From NCBI RefSeq assembly GCF_000278115.1, contig NZ_JH725117.1, positions 133,257 to 197,256 of the forward strand: DNA of 64,000 bases, written 5' to 3'. This document shows, piece by piece, positions 48,490 through 58,930 of this stretch. The DNA comes from Bartonella sp. DB5-6 (GTDB lineage Bacteria; Pseudomonadota; Alphaproteobacteria; Rhizobiales; Rhizobiaceae). The notes under the pieces are model-generated. The model saw only the letters and a list, made by a program, of their open reading frames with translations. It did no database searches and was not told the origin of the DNA. The position numbers and the translations under genes were made by a program. The stretch's first letter is position 1, and every line of letters starts with the position of its first letter.

Positions 48490-50721
48490 TCAAAAAAAAC
48501 TTTGCGGATCAATATCAATCTGAACCCGAACTGAAGAAGGTATTTTGGGTGCACTTGAAAGCATTGCACGAATAAAACCTTGTATATCAAAAGAACGTTG
48601 CCCTTGCAGCAAAAGGCGAAAACGATAACGCCCTCGAATAAGTGCCAATGGGGCTTCTGCTGGTCCCATTACCGAGATCTTTTTTTCCCTCGGTGCAACT
48701 TGACGCAACGCACGTGCATAATGTTCCGCTGCTTGACGCTTTTCTGAAGACACAATCAAAGAAGCAAGTCGCCCATAAGGAGGCAGATGATAATGCTGAC
48801 GCATAGCAATCTCATGGGTATAAAAATCTTCACCTTGTCGCGAAAGCAGAGCTTGTATTACTGGATGATCAGGTTGATAAGTTTGTAATAATCCTAAACT
48901 CTCTAATCCCATACGCCCTGCCCTCCCTGTAACCTGAGATAAGAGCTGAAAAGTACGCTCACTCGCACGTAAATCGCCATTGGCAAGACCAAGATCCGCA
49001 TCAATGACCCCAACCAGAGAAAGTCCTGGAAAATGGTGTCCTTTAGCAACCAACTGCGTTCCAATAATAACGTCAACCTCCCCATTCGTCACCGCTTCCA
49101 ATTCACGCCTCAACTGACCAATCCCGCCTTTGAGATCCGTTGAGAGAATCAACAACCGCGCCTGTGGAAAAAGCCCCCGTGTTTCTTCGGCAATTCTTTC
49201 TACCCCTGGACCACAAGCAACAAGATGATCTAATGTCCCGCATTCAGGGCATGCCTCTGGAAGCGGCTGATGATATCCACAATGATGGCATTTAAGCTGT
49301 CCTTGTAAACGATGCTCCACCAACCAACTTGAACAGTCACGACAATGAAAACGATGTCCACAAACTCGGCACAATGTGAGAGGTGCATAACCACGCCGGT
49401 TAAGAAAAAGCAGTGCCTGTTCACCTTTCTCAAGCGTTTTTTTTAAAGCCCCTTCAAGAGTAGAGGAAATAAAACGCCCCTTTTGCACACCTCCCTTTTG
49501 CTCATTTCCTTGACGCATATCAACCACCCGCAATTGTGGAAGGGCAGCTGCTTTAAAACGCGATGGCAAATGGACCCGTTGATAACGCCCCCACAAGACA
49601 TTTGTCTGACTTTCAATCGAAGGAGTCGCTGAGGATAAAATAACAGGAAAATGCCCGAAAGACCCTCGTGCAACCGCCATATCACGTGCATGATAAAAAA
49701 TGCGCTCTTCTTGTTTGTAAGCACCATCATGTTCTTCATCCACAACAATCAACCCAAGCTCTGGAAAGGGAAGAAAAAGTGCCGAACGCGCTCCAGCCAC
49801 AACCCGCACCCGCCCTTCTGCAACCTGCCGCCATACACGTTCCCGACGACGTGGTGATAAATCTGAATGCCATTCCGCTGCTGCCGCTCCAAAGCGTGCA
49901 TGAAAACGATCTAAAAATTGTTGTGTTAAAGCAATTTCCGGCAACAAAATCAAAACTTGCTTACCACCTGTAAGCGCTTGGGCAACCGCTTCAAAATAAA
50001 CTTCTGTCTTTCCCGACCCAGTAACACCATCAAGCAGAAAAACTTGAAAGTGAGAAGATAAAACACCTTCCCGCAAAAGACGCGCTGCTTTGCTCTGTTC
50101 TCCCTCCAATTGAGGGCAGCAAAAATCAGGATTAGGCAGCGCCACAAGAGCAGGAGCAGGTACCATAACCTCTTCAAAAACCCCTAACGTCTTTAGCCCC
50201 TCAACAACGGAAACAGAAGTTCCTGCCGCATGGGCAAGACCAGAACGTGTCCAAATCTCACCAGCACGTGCCAACTCTAAAACCCGTGATCGTGCTGGTG
50301 TTAAGCGCCCTATCTCTCCCCCACAATACCGCAAACCCAGCATCTGTTCCTCCGGTTCTAAAGCGGACGGAACACACAAAACCAAGCGTGCAACAAGACC
50401 AAAAGGAGTCATCGTATACCGACTAACAAAACGCAAGAATGTGATCATCTCCACTTTTAACGGCGGACAATCAAAAACATGGAGGAGAGAGCGTAATTTT
50501 TTACGCGCCACAGATGGAGCACTTTGCCCATCCTTTGCGGACTGTTCTCCAACATCCACCACAAAACCACAAACTTCTCGCCCCATGACCGGAACACGAA
50601 CAAAAGAACCAGCCTCTACCTCCATCGAAGATGGAACCTCATAACTATAAGCATGTGCAACAGGCAGAGGTACTAAAATAGAAACAATTTTTCTCTCTGT
50701 CATACCCTCATTTGACTTCAT
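48490..50721 (-). CDS. priA: Primosomal protein N' (replication restart helicase)
   Basis: SF2 helicase that reloads the replisome at stalled forks. About 743 residues. N-terminal 3' binding domain (VSILVPLPVAHAYSYEVP), Walker A GVTGSGKTE, DEEHD, and the helicase C-terminal half with GLANGDLRASERTFQLLSQVTGRAGR. The eight-cysteine zinc region is complete: CRVCGHRFHCRDC and CHHCGYH, CPECG. Starts at 50733 (TTG), 50721 (ATG) and 50703 (ATG) are all possible; I take 50721, after ACAAAGG. priA before atpHAGDC is the rhizobial gene order. Confidence 0.93.
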   Translation of the reverse strand: MKSNEGMTERKIVSILVPLPVAHAYSYEVPSSMEVEAGSFVRVPVMGREVCGFVVDVGEQSAKDGQSAPSVARKKLRSLLHVFDCPPLKVEMITFLRFVSRYTMTPFGLVARLVLCVPSALEPEEQMLGLRYCGGEIGRLTPARSRVLELARAGEIWTRSGLAHAAGTSVSVVEGLKTLGVFEEVMVPAPALVALPNPDFCCPQLEGEQSKAARLLREGVLSSHFQVFLLDGVTGSGKTEVYFEAVAQALTGGKQVLILLPEIALTQQFLDRFHARFGAAAAEWHSDLSPRRRERVWRQVAEGRVRVVAGARSALFLPFPELGLIVVDEEHDGAYKQEERIFYHARDMAVARGSFGHFPVILSSATPSIESQTNVLWGRYQRVHLPSRFKAAALPQLRVVDMRQGNEQKGGVQKGRFISSTLEGALKKTLEKGEQALLFLNRRGYAPLTLCRVCGHRFHCRDCSSWLVEHRLQGQLKCHHCGYHQPLPEACPECGTLDHLVACGPGVERIAEETRGLFPQARLLILSTDLKGGIGQLRRELEAVTNGEVDVIIGTQLVAKGHHFPGLSLVGVIDADLGLANGDLRASERTFQLLSQVTGRAGRMGLESLGLLQTYQPDHPVIQALLSRQGEDFYTHEIAMRQHYHLPPYGRLASLIVSSEKRQAAEHYARALRQVAPREKKISVMGPAEAPLALIRGRYRFRLLLQGQRSFDIQGFIRAMLSSAPKIPSSVRVQIDIDPQSFF

Positions 50722-51073
50722 CCTTTGTCCCAACTTTTATACAGCCTCTTTTATACTACTATCGTCCTTACACCTTATTTTGACATATTACCCGTCGCGA
50801 AGAATAATCACTTCGTATGATCTCCCATGCCCCCTCATCAACAATATCTTATCAATGACGAAGATTCCAATGCGCATCTAATATTGATACCAGCAGTGCG
50901 AACGCTATAAACAAACTATAAATAAAATACGCATTTTTACCTCTCATATCTTAATTTACCATAGGAAACATGTATTCTCCCTCTTGCTTTTGCGATAAAC
51001 AATAACGCATAACAAAAATAGGGTGAAACATCAGAAGCTTTGAATAACGAGCCAGAAACCAAGGAGATTTGGC
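50722..51073. other. Divergent spacer between priA and the transaldolase gene
   Basis: About 350 bases, no gene seen. AAGGAG at 51061 serves the transaldolase start. Confidence 0.35.
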
Positions 51074-51727
51074 ATGAAATTTTTTGTGGATAGCGCCAAT
51101 ATTGAAGAGATCCGAGAATTACAAAATTTAAACCTCGTTGATGGTGTTACCACTAATCCTTCTCTTATCCTCAAATCGGGACGCAATATTCTTGAGGTTA
51201 CAAAAGAAATTTGCACCCTTGTTAAGGGACCCGTTTCTGCCGAAGTTGCAGCAACTGAATTTGAAAATATGATGAAAGAAGCGGCTGTTTTAGCAAAAAT
51301 TGCCGACAATATTTGCATCAAGCTTCCCTTAACGCTTGATGGCTTAAAAGCCTGTAAAGCTCTCACAATGCAAGGATTAAAAACAAATCTCACACTTTGT
51401 TTTTCTGCTAACCAAGCTTTATTAGCCGCCAAAGCAGGTGCAACATTTATTTCACCTTTTATCGGCAGACTCGATGATTGCGGTAATCAGGGTGTGGAAC
51501 TGCTTCATGAAATTCGCACAATTTACGATAACTACAACTTTGAAACGCAAATTTTGGCAGCTTCAATTCGCACCGTTAATCATGTCAAAGAAGCAGCACT
51601 AAGCGGTGCAGATGTTGCAACCATTCCACCAGCAGTTTTAAAAGCACTGGTCAAACATCCTTTAACCGATAAAGGCTTGCAAATCTTCTCAAGTGATTGG
51701 AAAAAAACGGGACAAAATATCGCCTAG
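51074..51727 (+). CDS. tal: Transaldolase-like protein (Fsa/TalC, short type)
   Basis: A protein of 217 residues. [36 protein letters not shown] and [13 protein letters not shown] are the short-transaldolase pattern; the Schiff-base lysine is in the NICIKLP strand. Moves dihydroxyacetone units between sugar phosphates and so works with transketolase (15170-17176). Its TAG stop overlaps the convergent lptE stop in a shared CTAG. Confidence 0.95.
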   Translation: MKFFVDSANIEEIRELQNLNLVDGVTTNPSLILKSGRNILEVTKEICTLVKGPVSAEVAATEFENMMKEAAVLAKIADNICIKLPLTLDGLKACKALTMQGLKTNLTLCFSANQALLAAKAGATFISPFIGRLDDCGNQGVELLHEIRTIYDNYNFETQILAASIRTVNHVKEAALSGADVATIPPAVLKALVKHPLTDKGLQIFSSDWKKTGQNIA

Positions 51728-52314
51728 TGATTTAAAAGATCTTTTGAAAGCATCAGTAAAATCTCTTCAGCTAATTCTTCTGCCACACGCTTTTGCGCAT
51801 CTTCTTCTGCTTGCAGAGTTGCATATTCTTGGCGAAGCCGTTCAAAAGATGTACTCATGCTTACCGTGCTTTCGGCAATAAGAATATTTTTCATATCTTG
51901 CAAGACATAGGAAACTTTACCCATCACGGTTCCAACAGAAGGCCGCCCCTCTCTTTTTCTATCGCGATCCACCTCTATCTGTACAGAACTTCGTGTAAAC
52001 GTGGATGTTTTCAATGCCAATTGATAAGCCGGAGTAGAAGGTTTCCGCCCATTTCCATAAAGAAGAAACAACAAATGATTGCGTACCATTTGACCAAAAC
52101 GATCTGACGGTTCTGCTACGACAATGGAAGCTAGTTTTTCGGAAAGGCTCAAAGATTTTGATTTTTGAGATGAATTATCAAAAACTGAATCCACAGAATC
52201 TATTGTTGTCGAAATCTCAGATACCTGCTGATAAAGTGGCTCAATTACGCACCCACACAAAAGCATGAGAAAACAAAATAAACCCACAAAAATAGATTTT
52301 CTAAACAACGACAT
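51724..52314 (-). CDS. lptE: LPS-assembly lipoprotein LptE
   Basis: A protein of 196 residues. Lipoprotein signal ending FLMLLCGC with Cys22 as first mature residue. The mature protein has the LptE-type strand pattern: [25 protein letters not shown], and [19 protein letters not shown]. It forms a complex with the LptD channel in the outer membrane. The start overlaps the end of leuS by 14 bases, the usual rhizobial leuS-lptE order; holA, which normally follows, is absent. Confidence 0.88.
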   Translation of the reverse strand: MSLFRKSIFVGLFCFLMLLCGCVIEPLYQQVSEISTTIDSVDSVFDNSSQKSKSLSLSEKLASIVVAEPSDRFGQMVRNHLLFLLYGNGRKPSTPAYQLALKTSTFTRSSVQIEVDRDRKREGRPSVGTVMGKVSYVLQDMKNILIAESTVSMSTSFERLRQEYATLQAEEDAQKRVAEELAEEILLMLSKDLLNH

Positions 52315-54943
52315 TCACAATCCTTTTTGGAACAATAATCATTTTTTTAACGGTTTTTTCAACCAGATACGCCTGTACAAAATCAAGAGCCAAAACGGCT
52401 TCTTCAATCATTGCTTCACTCGCTGTTGCTGCAACAGTCACCTCACCACGTTTTTTACCATTAATCTGTACCGGCAAAATATAGGAATCTTCAACAGTTA
52501 ATGCGGAGTCATAAACAGGCCAAGGAAGCTCACAAATCAATAACTTTCCTCCCAAAGCAGCATGACATTCCTCCGCTAGATGAGGCATTATAGGCGCAAT
52601 CAGGACAAGAAAAAAATCTATTGCTTGACGCAAAGCTGCCTTCATTTCACCCTCAATATTTTCTACATTATTTAGTAAAGGCGCCATAATATTCAAGAAT
52701 TCGTAAAGGCGCGCAATTGCCCGATTAAAGGCGAACTTTTCCAAATCATCTTCCACGGCGTGGAGTGTGCGATGCGCCACTTTTGAGAGTTCCAAAGCCG
52801 CACCTTGACGCCCAGCACAGGGCGCCACTTCTCTTAAAATCGGAGCACTCAAAGCCACACAACGCCAAACGCGTTGCACAAAACGATGCGCTCCTTCAAC
52901 ACCAGATTCTGTCCAAATAACATCCCGCTCAGGAGGAGAATCTGACAAAACAAACCAGCGCACAGTATCGGCTCCATAGGATGCAATAATATCATCAGGA
53001 TCAACGACATTCTTTTTTGATTTTGACATTTTTTCAATCAAACCAATCGTCACCTCACTTTGATCGGTCAATTTATAAGCCTGACGTTTTCCATCCTTTT
53101 CAACAATAGAAATTTCTTCCGGTGAAACCCACCCGTGGTCATCGCGATAGGTTTCATGAACGACCATCCCTTGGGTAAAAAGCCCTTTAAAAGGCTCATC
53201 TACAGTCACATGCCCACTCAATTTCATAGCACGCATAAAAAAGCGTGCGTAAAGAAGATGGAGAATCGCATGTTCAATTCCACCAATATATTGTTGCACA
53301 GGCAACCATTCAGCTATCGCTTGTTTGTCGACAGGTTCTTGTGCAAAAGGTGCAGTAAAACGCGCATAATACCAAGAAGAATCAACAAATGTATCCATGG
53401 TATCAGTTTCGCGTCTAGCAGACTGACCACAGACAGGACAGGCAACTTTTTGCCATGTTTCATGACGCGCAAGAGGATTGCCAGGCTGCTCAAAAGTGAC
53501 ATCATCGGGCAACACAACCGGTAAATCAGCACGCGGAACCGGAACCACTCCACAAGCCGCACAATGGATCATCGGAATAGGACACCCCCAATAACGTTGA
53601 CGCGAAATACCCCAATCACGCAAGCGAAATTGCACGGTCTTTTCCCCCTGAGGCTGCCCTCCAAGCATTTGCCCCTCAAGCCGTTTAGCTGCTGCTTCAA
53701 AAGCTTGTTGCGGTGTCAACCCATCCAAAAAGTCTGAATTGATCATCACCCCATCACCAGTATAAGCCGTATCAGCAATCACAAAATCTTTCTTATCAAC
53801 CCCCTTTGGCAAAACCACTGGTCGCACCGAGAGACCATATTTACGTGCAAAATCCAAATCTCTCTGATCATGGGCAGGACACCCAAAAACAGCCCCCGTT
53901 CCATAATCCATAAGCACAAAATTGGCGATATAAACGGGGATATGCACCGTTGGATCAAAGGGATGAACCGCCAGAAGCACTGTGCGAAACCCTTGTTTTT
54001 CAGCTGTTTCAAGTACAGCAGTTGTCGTACCCCCACACCGACAATTTTCGATAAAAGCATCAAGCTCTTTATCCTTTTGCGCTAAAGATTTTGCAATGGG
54101 ATGATCAACAGACAGCGCCAAAAAAGCAGCACCAAAAAGCGTGTCAGGTCGTGTTGAATAACAGACAACTTCGTTAAATTCCGCACACCCATCAACAACA
54201 TCATCTACCGTCTTCAAAGCCCAACGAATCAGCAAACCTTGTGACTTACCAATCCAATTTTTTTGCATAGTGCGAACTTTTTCCGGCCATTGATCAAGCT
54301 CTTCCAGCCCTGCCAGTAAATCTTCACTAAAATCACTAATTTTGAAAAACCACTGCGTCAATTCACGCTGTTCAACCAACGCGCCAGAACGCCACCCCCG
54401 ACCATCAACAACCTGCTCATTTGCCAAAACAGTGTGGTCAACGGGGTCCCAATTCACCTTAGCCACTTTGCGTGCAACCAACCCCTTTTGATAGAAATCA
54501 AGAAACAGCATTTGTTGACGATGGTAATAATCCACATCACAAGTCGCAAATTCACGCGACCAATCTAATGAGAGCCCTAATTTCTTTAATTGCCCGCGCA
54601 TCACAGCAATATTTTGATAAGTCCACGTTTTGGGATGCACTTTATTTTGCATAGCAGCATTTTCCGCCGGCATCCCAAAAGCATCCCACCCCATGGGATG
54701 AAGCACATTAAACCCCTTTGCACGTTTATAGCGTGCAACGACATCTCCCATGGCATAATTGCGTACATGCCCCATGTGAATACGCCCGGAGGGATAAGGA
54801 AACATCTCTAAAACATAATATTTTTCACGGCAATCTTCTGCCGCGGTCTGAAAAATTTTCTTTTCATCCCAAATCGCTTGCCATTTTTGTTCGTGGGCAC
54901 GAGGATTATAGCGTTCACCTAAATTATAACGTTCAATCGTCAT
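52301..54943 (-). CDS. leuS: Leucyl-tRNA synthetase
   Basis: A protein of 880 residues. Class I synthetase; HIGH-like motif [16 protein letters not shown] near residue 52, KMSKS in [13 protein letters not shown], a CP1 editing domain with [13 protein letters not shown] and the zinc-binding [14 protein letters not shown]. The C-terminal domain is complete. It is followed by lptE. Confidence 0.97.
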   Translation of the reverse strand: MTIERYNLGERYNPRAHEQKWQAIWDEKKIFQTAAEDCREKYYVLEMFPYPSGRIHMGHVRNYAMGDVVARYKRAKGFNVLHPMGWDAFGMPAENAAMQNKVHPKTWTYQNIAVMRGQLKKLGLSLDWSREFATCDVDYYHRQQMLFLDFYQKGLVARKVAKVNWDPVDHTVLANEQVVDGRGWRSGALVEQRELTQWFFKISDFSEDLLAGLEELDQWPEKVRTMQKNWIGKSQGLLIRWALKTVDDVVDGCAEFNEVVCYSTRPDTLFGAAFLALSVDHPIAKSLAQKDKELDAFIENCRCGGTTTAVLETAEKQGFRTVLLAVHPFDPTVHIPVYIANFVLMDYGTGAVFGCPAHDQRDLDFARKYGLSVRPVVLPKGVDKKDFVIADTAYTGDGVMINSDFLDGLTPQQAFEAAAKRLEGQMLGGQPQGEKTVQFRLRDWGISRQRYWGCPIPMIHCAACGVVPVPRADLPVVLPDDVTFEQPGNPLARHETWQKVACPVCGQSARRETDTMDTFVDSSWYYARFTAPFAQEPVDKQAIAEWLPVQQYIGGIEHAILHLLYARFFMRAMKLSGHVTVDEPFKGLFTQGMVVHETYRDDHGWVSPEEISIVEKDGKRQAYKLTDQSEVTIGLIEKMSKSKKNVVDPDDIIASYGADTVRWFVLSDSPPERDVIWTESGVEGAHRFVQRVWRCVALSAPILREVAPCAGRQGAALELSKVAHRTLHAVEDDLEKFAFNRAIARLYEFLNIMAPLLNNVENIEGEMKAALRQAIDFFLVLIAPIMPHLAEECHAALGGKLLICELPWPVYDSALTVEDSYILPVQINGKKRGEVTVAATASEAMIEEAVLALDFVQAYLVEKTVKKMIIVPKRIVNVVV

Positions 54944-55105
54944 TTCTATTATACTCTTTATAAAATTGAACTAAAAAACTTGTTTTATGCTTGACCATGG
55001 ATTACCCCCAACGTCAACATTTTCAGTGAATATTTCACTAAGTATTTTTCAAAGTTTTTACAAACCATTATTTTATTGCTAAATAAAAACAGAAAGCACG
55101 AAAAA

Positions 55106-55795
55106 ATGAGCACCCACACTATCCCTCATCCCCCTTCCATTGAAGCATGGAAAAACCTTCAAAAAGACATTGCTGAGACATGTAAAGACTATAACCGTCC
55201 CTTAGAAGAGGTACAACTTCTCGCTGTTTCAAAAACCGTCTCGGCAGATGACATATTCCCCCTTTTGCAAGCAGGTCAAACGCGCTTTGCAGAAAACCGC
55301 GTGCAAGAAGCCATGAGAAAATGGCCACGCTTGCGTCAACAGTTTGAAAATATTGAACTTCACCTTATCGGCCCCTTACAATCGAATAAAACAGCAGAAG
55401 CTGTCAAAATTTTTGATGTCATTCAAACAGTTGACCGCGAAAAAATAGCTAAAAGCTTGGCCGAAGAAATGCAAAAACAAAAAAGAATTCTCCCCTGCTA
55501 TGTTCAGGTCAATATTGGCTTAGAACCGCAAAAAAGTGGAGTTGCACCGCAAGAAGTGCTTCCTTTCATCACCCAGTGTAAAAATCGCTATGGACTTAAT
55601 ATTATTGGCCTTATGGCAATCCCACCCGTAGAGGACAACCCCGGCCCCTATTTCGCGCTCTTAGCAAAACTCGCAAAAAAAGCTGGTCTTCCAAAGCTTT
55701 CGATGGGCATGTCCAATGACTTTAAAACAGCTCTTCAATTCGGCTCTAACGTTCTTCGCATTGGTTCTGCTTTATTTGGAAACCGCGCTCTCTAA
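55106..55795 (+). CDS. YggS/PLPBP-family pyridoxal-phosphate protein
   Basis: I start at ATG 55106 (MSTHTIPHPPSIEAW); the frame opens ten codons earlier. About 229 residues. TIM-barrel binding PLP through the lysine in LLAVSKTVSADDI; FAENRVQEA, LHLIGPLQSNK, LPCYVQVNIG and LGMSNDFKTAL-type (LSMGMSNDF) are the family's strands. It keeps cellular PLP balanced and has no known reaction. Divergent from leuS. Confidence 0.93.
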   Translation: MSTHTIPHPPSIEAWKNLQKDIAETCKDYNRPLEEVQLLAVSKTVSADDIFPLLQAGQTRFAENRVQEAMRKWPRLRQQFENIELHLIGPLQSNKTAEAVKIFDVIQTVDREKIAKSLAEEMQKQKRILPCYVQVNIGLEPQKSGVAPQEVLPFITQCKNRYGLNIIGLMAIPPVEDNPGPYFALLAKLAKKAGLPKLSMGMSNDFKTALQFGSNVLRIGSALFGNRAL

Positions 55796-56380
55796 TCGCC
55801 TCTCCACTGAAATATAGCGCAAAAAGAACCCATTTATAACAATGAGAACGATAAAAGTGCATGAGGTACATTACACACTCATAGAAAAGAGTCCTGCGAG
55901 ATAAATGATCACAAAAAACATTCAAAACAGCCGTCGCAATAGCTCTCCTTAAAAAACCACAGATTATATTAACCTCTCCAATCCGTGTAAACAATTCACC
56001 CACTTACCAAGTGTGCAAAGCAGACAAGGAAAAGCTTAAAACATGGGTGTCAATACAACCTCCCAATTCTAGAGCAAGCCTACCAACTCAATAAGCCCCC
56101 TAAAGTGCCGATAAAGTACTAAGAGCTGTACTAAAAAGCATGATAACAATCACAAGAATAACATACAGACTTTCCACACACTGAAAAAGCAAAACGCCGT
56201 CGATAATTGCCTAAAAATAAATGAATTTACCCAGTACATGCGCACGAGACAATAGCAATGCAACTGAATTCAATGACAATGTAAAATATATTTCTTCGCG
56301 CTCTTTATAAACAAAGAAAAAAATACCAATTTTTCAGCATTTCCTATTTTGTTATTTTGTTAAAAGAATATTGTAAACAA
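55796..56380. other. Spacer with no gene seen
   Basis: About 585 bases. Composition shifts from 40% GC-like to strongly AT-rich from about 56290, which marks the left edge of the peptide island. No genes or RNAs recognised. Confidence 0.4.
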
Positions 56381-56383
56381 TCT

Positions 56384-56517
56384 TATATCTTTACCGTATT
56401 GTAAACAAAATATACTATTTATTAAAATAATATTTTATATTCTATAATATATACATAATGTATTTATTATTTATACGGTGTTTTTATTGCTATAAAGCAA
56501 AATTATGTTTTACATCC
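56384..56517 (+). repeat. Promoter-region repeat, copy 1
   Basis: Highly similar to 57893-58021; both contain tttac-gtattgtaaa, atactatttattaaaataatatttt and the hairpin ttgctataaagcaa. They lie at equal distance before the two peptide genes, so they carry their shared promoter and leader. Confidence 0.85.
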
Positions 56518-56545
56518 TAAAAAGGGAAGTGATAAGCATTTACAT

Positions 56546-56560
56546 GTATTATTATAATAC
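56546..56560. promoter_or_regulatory. Operator-like dyad of unit 1
   Basis: gtattat-t-ataatac, a perfect seven-base inverted repeat around one base, 30 bases before the first peptide start. The equivalent site of unit 2 differs at symmetrical positions, which keeps the symmetry. Confidence 0.6.
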
Positions 56561-56590
56561 GTTTATTCCAAAATTTAAAGGAGGATTTAT

Positions 56591-56860
56591 ATGCGTAATT
56601 TTGGTTCAGGCTTAGTTTATACTATAAATGATTCAACACCTGTTTATGGAAATGCATGTAGTACTAATGATTTTATGTCTCACATGAATTCACAGGGTCT
56701 TCAAATAGGGAGTCCGGCAGGAATAAGCGGAGCATTGTTAGGTGATATAGCTGGAGGACCAGCAGGTGCAGTTTCAGCTGGAATCGCAAGTTTCACAACG
56801 GGATATATAGGAGGTGGTGTCTGGGAGTTCGGACAAAAAGCTTATGAATGTTGGTTCTAA
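56591..56860 (+). CDS. Glycine-zipper bacteriocin-like peptide 1
   Basis: A protein of 89 residues. AAAGGAGG seven bases before the ATG is a near-perfect ribosome-binding site. Residues 40-77 are a glycine/alanine-rich hydrophobic stretch with GxxxG spacing (GISGALLGDIAGG and AGAVSAGIASFTTGYIGGG), as in pore-forming class II bacteriocins. Cys23 and Cys87 flank it. No typical double-glycine leader, and no signal peptide. Paralogous to the peptide at 58098-58334 (shared C-x-x-x-D, Gly pattern and C-terminal E-C). I infer an antibacterial or membrane-active peptide; no exporter lies in this window. Confidence 0.7.
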   Translation: MRNFGSGLVYTINDSTPVYGNACSTNDFMSHMNSQGLQIGSPAGISGALLGDIAGGPAGAVSAGIASFTTGYIGGGVWEFGQKAYECWF

Positions 56861-57014
56861 TTTATAGATAATAACTACAAAGATATCTCTGAAATCAATA
56901 ATCTTGTAAACATATTTGAAATAATATATCAAAATTAAATATCTATATCTATAGATAAAATATTTTTCAGAGATATCTATTAGTATCATATAATATAATT
57001 AGGATTTTGTTATA

Positions 57015-57197
57015 ATGGATATTCATTATGAAATCATAAGACTTTTTCTCATGCTAATTATAATCACTCCTATAATTGCCACTTTTTCTAAAATATTTAG
57101 TGGTTGGAGTTGGAAATTATCTATAACGTTAGCATTATCGTCAATTATTATATTCTTTATTTCTGATTTTTCCCGTAGATATTTTGGTTTATATTAA
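57015..57197 (+). CDS. Small hydrophobic protein, probable immunity protein (unit 1, a)
   Basis: A protein of 60 residues with two likely membrane helices (about 8-24 and 33-50) joined by a GWSWKLS turn, ending SRRYFGLY. The size and layout fit immunity proteins of pore-forming peptides. It has close paralogs at 57289 and 58468. The leader agatatctatta to gttataatg recurs in front of each. It follows peptide 1 by 154 bases. Confidence 0.65.
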   Translation: MDIHYEIIRLFLMLIIITPIIATFSKIFSGWSWKLSITLALSSIIIFFISDFSRRYFGLY

Positions 57198-57288
57198 TAT
57201 TTATTGAATAAATTTCAAGAAAAATTAATAAACTTAATTTTATAGATATCTATTATGTATCATATATTACAATTAGGACTTTGTTATA

Positions 57289-57471
57289 ATGAACATTCGT
57301 TATGAAATCATAAGATTTTTTTTTATGATTGTTGTATTTGTCTCTCTATATGCTACTATTGCTAAATTATTCTATAATCGTAGTTGGAAATTATCTATCA
57401 TAACAGCATTATCAGCAGGAATTGTTTTTTTTATTTTTGATAGTGTGTGTAGATATTTTGGTTTATATTAA
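57289..57471 (+). CDS. Small hydrophobic protein, probable immunity protein (unit 1, b)
   Basis: A protein of 60 residues, a duplicate of 57015-57197 one 274-base unit later: MNIRYEIIRFF start, RSWKLSIITALSAG turn, CRYFGLY end. Same start codon context. Substitutions lie mostly in the first helix, which is the pattern expected if the copies protect against different peptides. Confidence 0.65.
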   Translation: MNIRYEIIRFFFMIVVFVSLYATIAKLFYNRSWKLSIITALSAGIVFFIFDSVCRYFGLY

Positions 57472-57558
57472 CATTTATTGAACAAATTTCAAAAATGTTG
57501 AATAAAATATTTTTCAAAGATATCTATTATTATCATATAATATAATTTGGATTTCGTA

Positions 57559-57777
57559 ATGTCAGATTTTAATCATAAAATTATTGAATCGTTCATGGTA
57601 ACAGTTTTCTTTGGTTTAATATATCTTTTTTATTATAAATTTATTTCTTACAGTTGGAAAGATTCTCTAAAAAACTCATTATTAACAAGCCTTCTATTTT
57701 TTATTATTAGTATTTTATTTAACTATATTGGTTTATATCAAGTTTTGAGAAATTTTTATAATGGATATTTATCATAA
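57559..57777 (+). CDS. Small hydrophobic protein, second immunity-type family (unit 1, c)
   Basis: I start at ATG 57559 ([12 protein letters not shown]); the frame opens at a TTG at 57547. 72 residues. Related to the 60-residue proteins ([11 protein letters not shown] turn) but with the ending [13 protein letters not shown]. Its counterpart in unit 2 is 58727-58930. Two membrane helices. Overlaps the next frame by 17 bases. Confidence 0.6.
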   Translation: MSDFNHKIIESFMVTVFFGLIYLFYYKFISYSWKDSLKNSLLTSLLFFIISILFNYIGLYQVLRNFYNGYLS

Positions 57778-57913
57778 ATTCCTAGAGGCATTATTTCAAA
57801 CAATTGCATTTGGATTATTACTTACAATTATTTTGAAATTTAAAGGATATAAGATTAAAAGTATTATTTATAATGATAATATCTTTTACTATTATATCTT
57901 TACGGTATTGTAA
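57761..57913 (+). CDS. Small hydrophobic protein (unit 1, d), truncated form
   Basis: Fifty residues from ATG 57761: [20 protein letters not shown] then [13 protein letters not shown]. The C-terminus ([16 protein letters not shown]) runs into the unit 2 promoter repeat. The unit 2 counterpart (58930-59103) has a longer natural end but ATT instead of ATG, so neither copy is fully intact. Too short for easy recognition; supported by the paralog. Confidence 0.5.
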   Translation: MDIYHKFLEALFQTIAFGLLLTIILKFKGYKIKSIIYNDNIFYYYIFTVL

Positions 57914-58021
57914 AAAATATACTATTTATTAAAATAATATTTTGTATTCTATAATATAGACATATATATTTATTGTTTATACAGTGTTTTTATTGCTATA
58001 AAGCAAAATTATGTTTGACAT
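57893..58021 (+). repeat. Promoter-region repeat, copy 2
   Basis: Second copy of the promoter region of 56384-56517, and so the right-hand boundary of unit 1. The tail of the truncated frame ends within it. Confidence 0.85.
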
Positions 58022-58051
58022 TTATCTAAAGCGCATGATAGCCATTTATAA

Positions 58052-58068
58052 CGTATCATGATGATACG
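58052..58068. promoter_or_regulatory. Operator-like dyad of unit 2
   Basis: cgtatcat-g-atgatacg, a perfect eight-base inverted repeat around one base, 29 bases before the second peptide start. Consensus with unit 1 is GTATYAT-N-ATRATAC. Confidence 0.6.
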
Positions 58069-58097
58069 ATTTTTAATATCTTACAAGGAGGATTGAT

Positions 58098-58334
58098 ATG
58101 TTCGGTTCAAGAAGTTTTTTTGATAAGTGTGGCCCTTATGATTATATCTCGGCTGGAAGTTCAGCAGGACTCAAAGCTGGAGCTTATGGAGTTTTAGGCG
58201 GGTTAACTTACGGCTGGGTAGCGGGGCCACTAACCCCAGAAGTTGTAGGCGGAACTGCGCTAATGAGCTACACAGTAGGATTTGCCTCCGGTTTGGAAAA
58301 TAAATATCACGAGTGCCATTCTTTTAATTTTTAA
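58098..58334 (+). CDS. Glycine-zipper bacteriocin-like peptide 2
   Basis: A protein of 78 residues. CAAGGAGG seven bases before ATG. Gly/Ala-rich hydrophobic core, about residues 20-65 (AGSSAGLKAGAYGVLGGLTY and VVGGTALMSYTVGFASG) with Cys11 and Cys73 at either end, a spacing of 62 residues versus 64 in peptide 1. No leader. With peptide 1 it could form a two-peptide bacteriocin, or be a diverged duplicate. Confidence 0.7.
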   Translation: MFGSRSFFDKCGPYDYISAGSSAGLKAGAYGVLGGLTYGWVAGPLTPEVVGGTALMSYTVGFASGLENKYHECHSFNF

Positions 58335-58467
58335 GAGAATATATAAAAATATATCTCTGAACTCGGTAATTTATAAATACAGAATATTTTGTCTAAAGAT
58401 ATTGATAAAACAAACTTCAGAGATATCTCTTTCTTGTAATTTTATATATTAATTGAGTTTTATTATG

Positions 58468-58650
58468 ATGGATATTCTTTATCAGATTAAAGAATCGTTA
58501 TTTTCAATAATTATTTATATTTTTTTAGGTATTCCTATTTTCCGAAAAATGAGTGGACTCAATTGGAAAGAGGCTGTAAAAGCAACATTATGTACAAGCA
58601 TTCTATTCTTTATTTCTGATTTTTTGCGTAGATATTTTGGTTTGTTTTAA
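58468..58650 (+). CDS. Small hydrophobic protein, probable immunity protein (unit 2, a)
   Basis: I start at ATG 58468 (MDILYQIKESLF), giving 60 residues, exactly the length of the unit 1 copies. LNWKEAVKATL turn and LRRYFGLF end. Two membrane helices. Unit 2 carries one copy of this family where unit 1 has two. Confidence 0.65.
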   Translation: MDILYQIKESLFSIIIYIFLGIPIFRKMSGLNWKEAVKATLCTSILFFISDFLRRYFGLF

Positions 58651-58726
58651 TATTTTATAAATAAATTATGAAAAAGATTAATAAAGTAGTTTTCGTAAAT
58701 AATATTAATATACATTATAATTCCTT

Positions 58727-58930
58727 ATGAACGATTTTTTTTATAAAATTAATGAATCGTTGTTTGTAACAATTATATTTTGTCTATTATATGTTTTTCA
58801 ATGGAAATTTATTGGTTATAGTTGTAAAGATTCTATAAACAAATCCTTAAATATAAGCTTCATGTACTTTTTTGTTTGCTTATTATTAAAATATGCTAAC
58901 TTATATCAACTCTTGAGAAATATTTTATAA
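58727..58930 (+). CDS. Small hydrophobic protein, second immunity-type family (unit 2, c)
   Basis: A protein of 67 residues, counterpart of 57559-57777: [11 protein letters not shown] (Trp of the family replaced by Cys), ending [12 protein letters not shown]. Two membrane helices. The stop shares bases with the next frame. Confidence 0.6.
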   Translation: MNDFFYKINESLFVTIIFCLLYVFQWKFIGYSCKDSINKSLNISFMYFFVCLLLKYANLYQLLRNIL

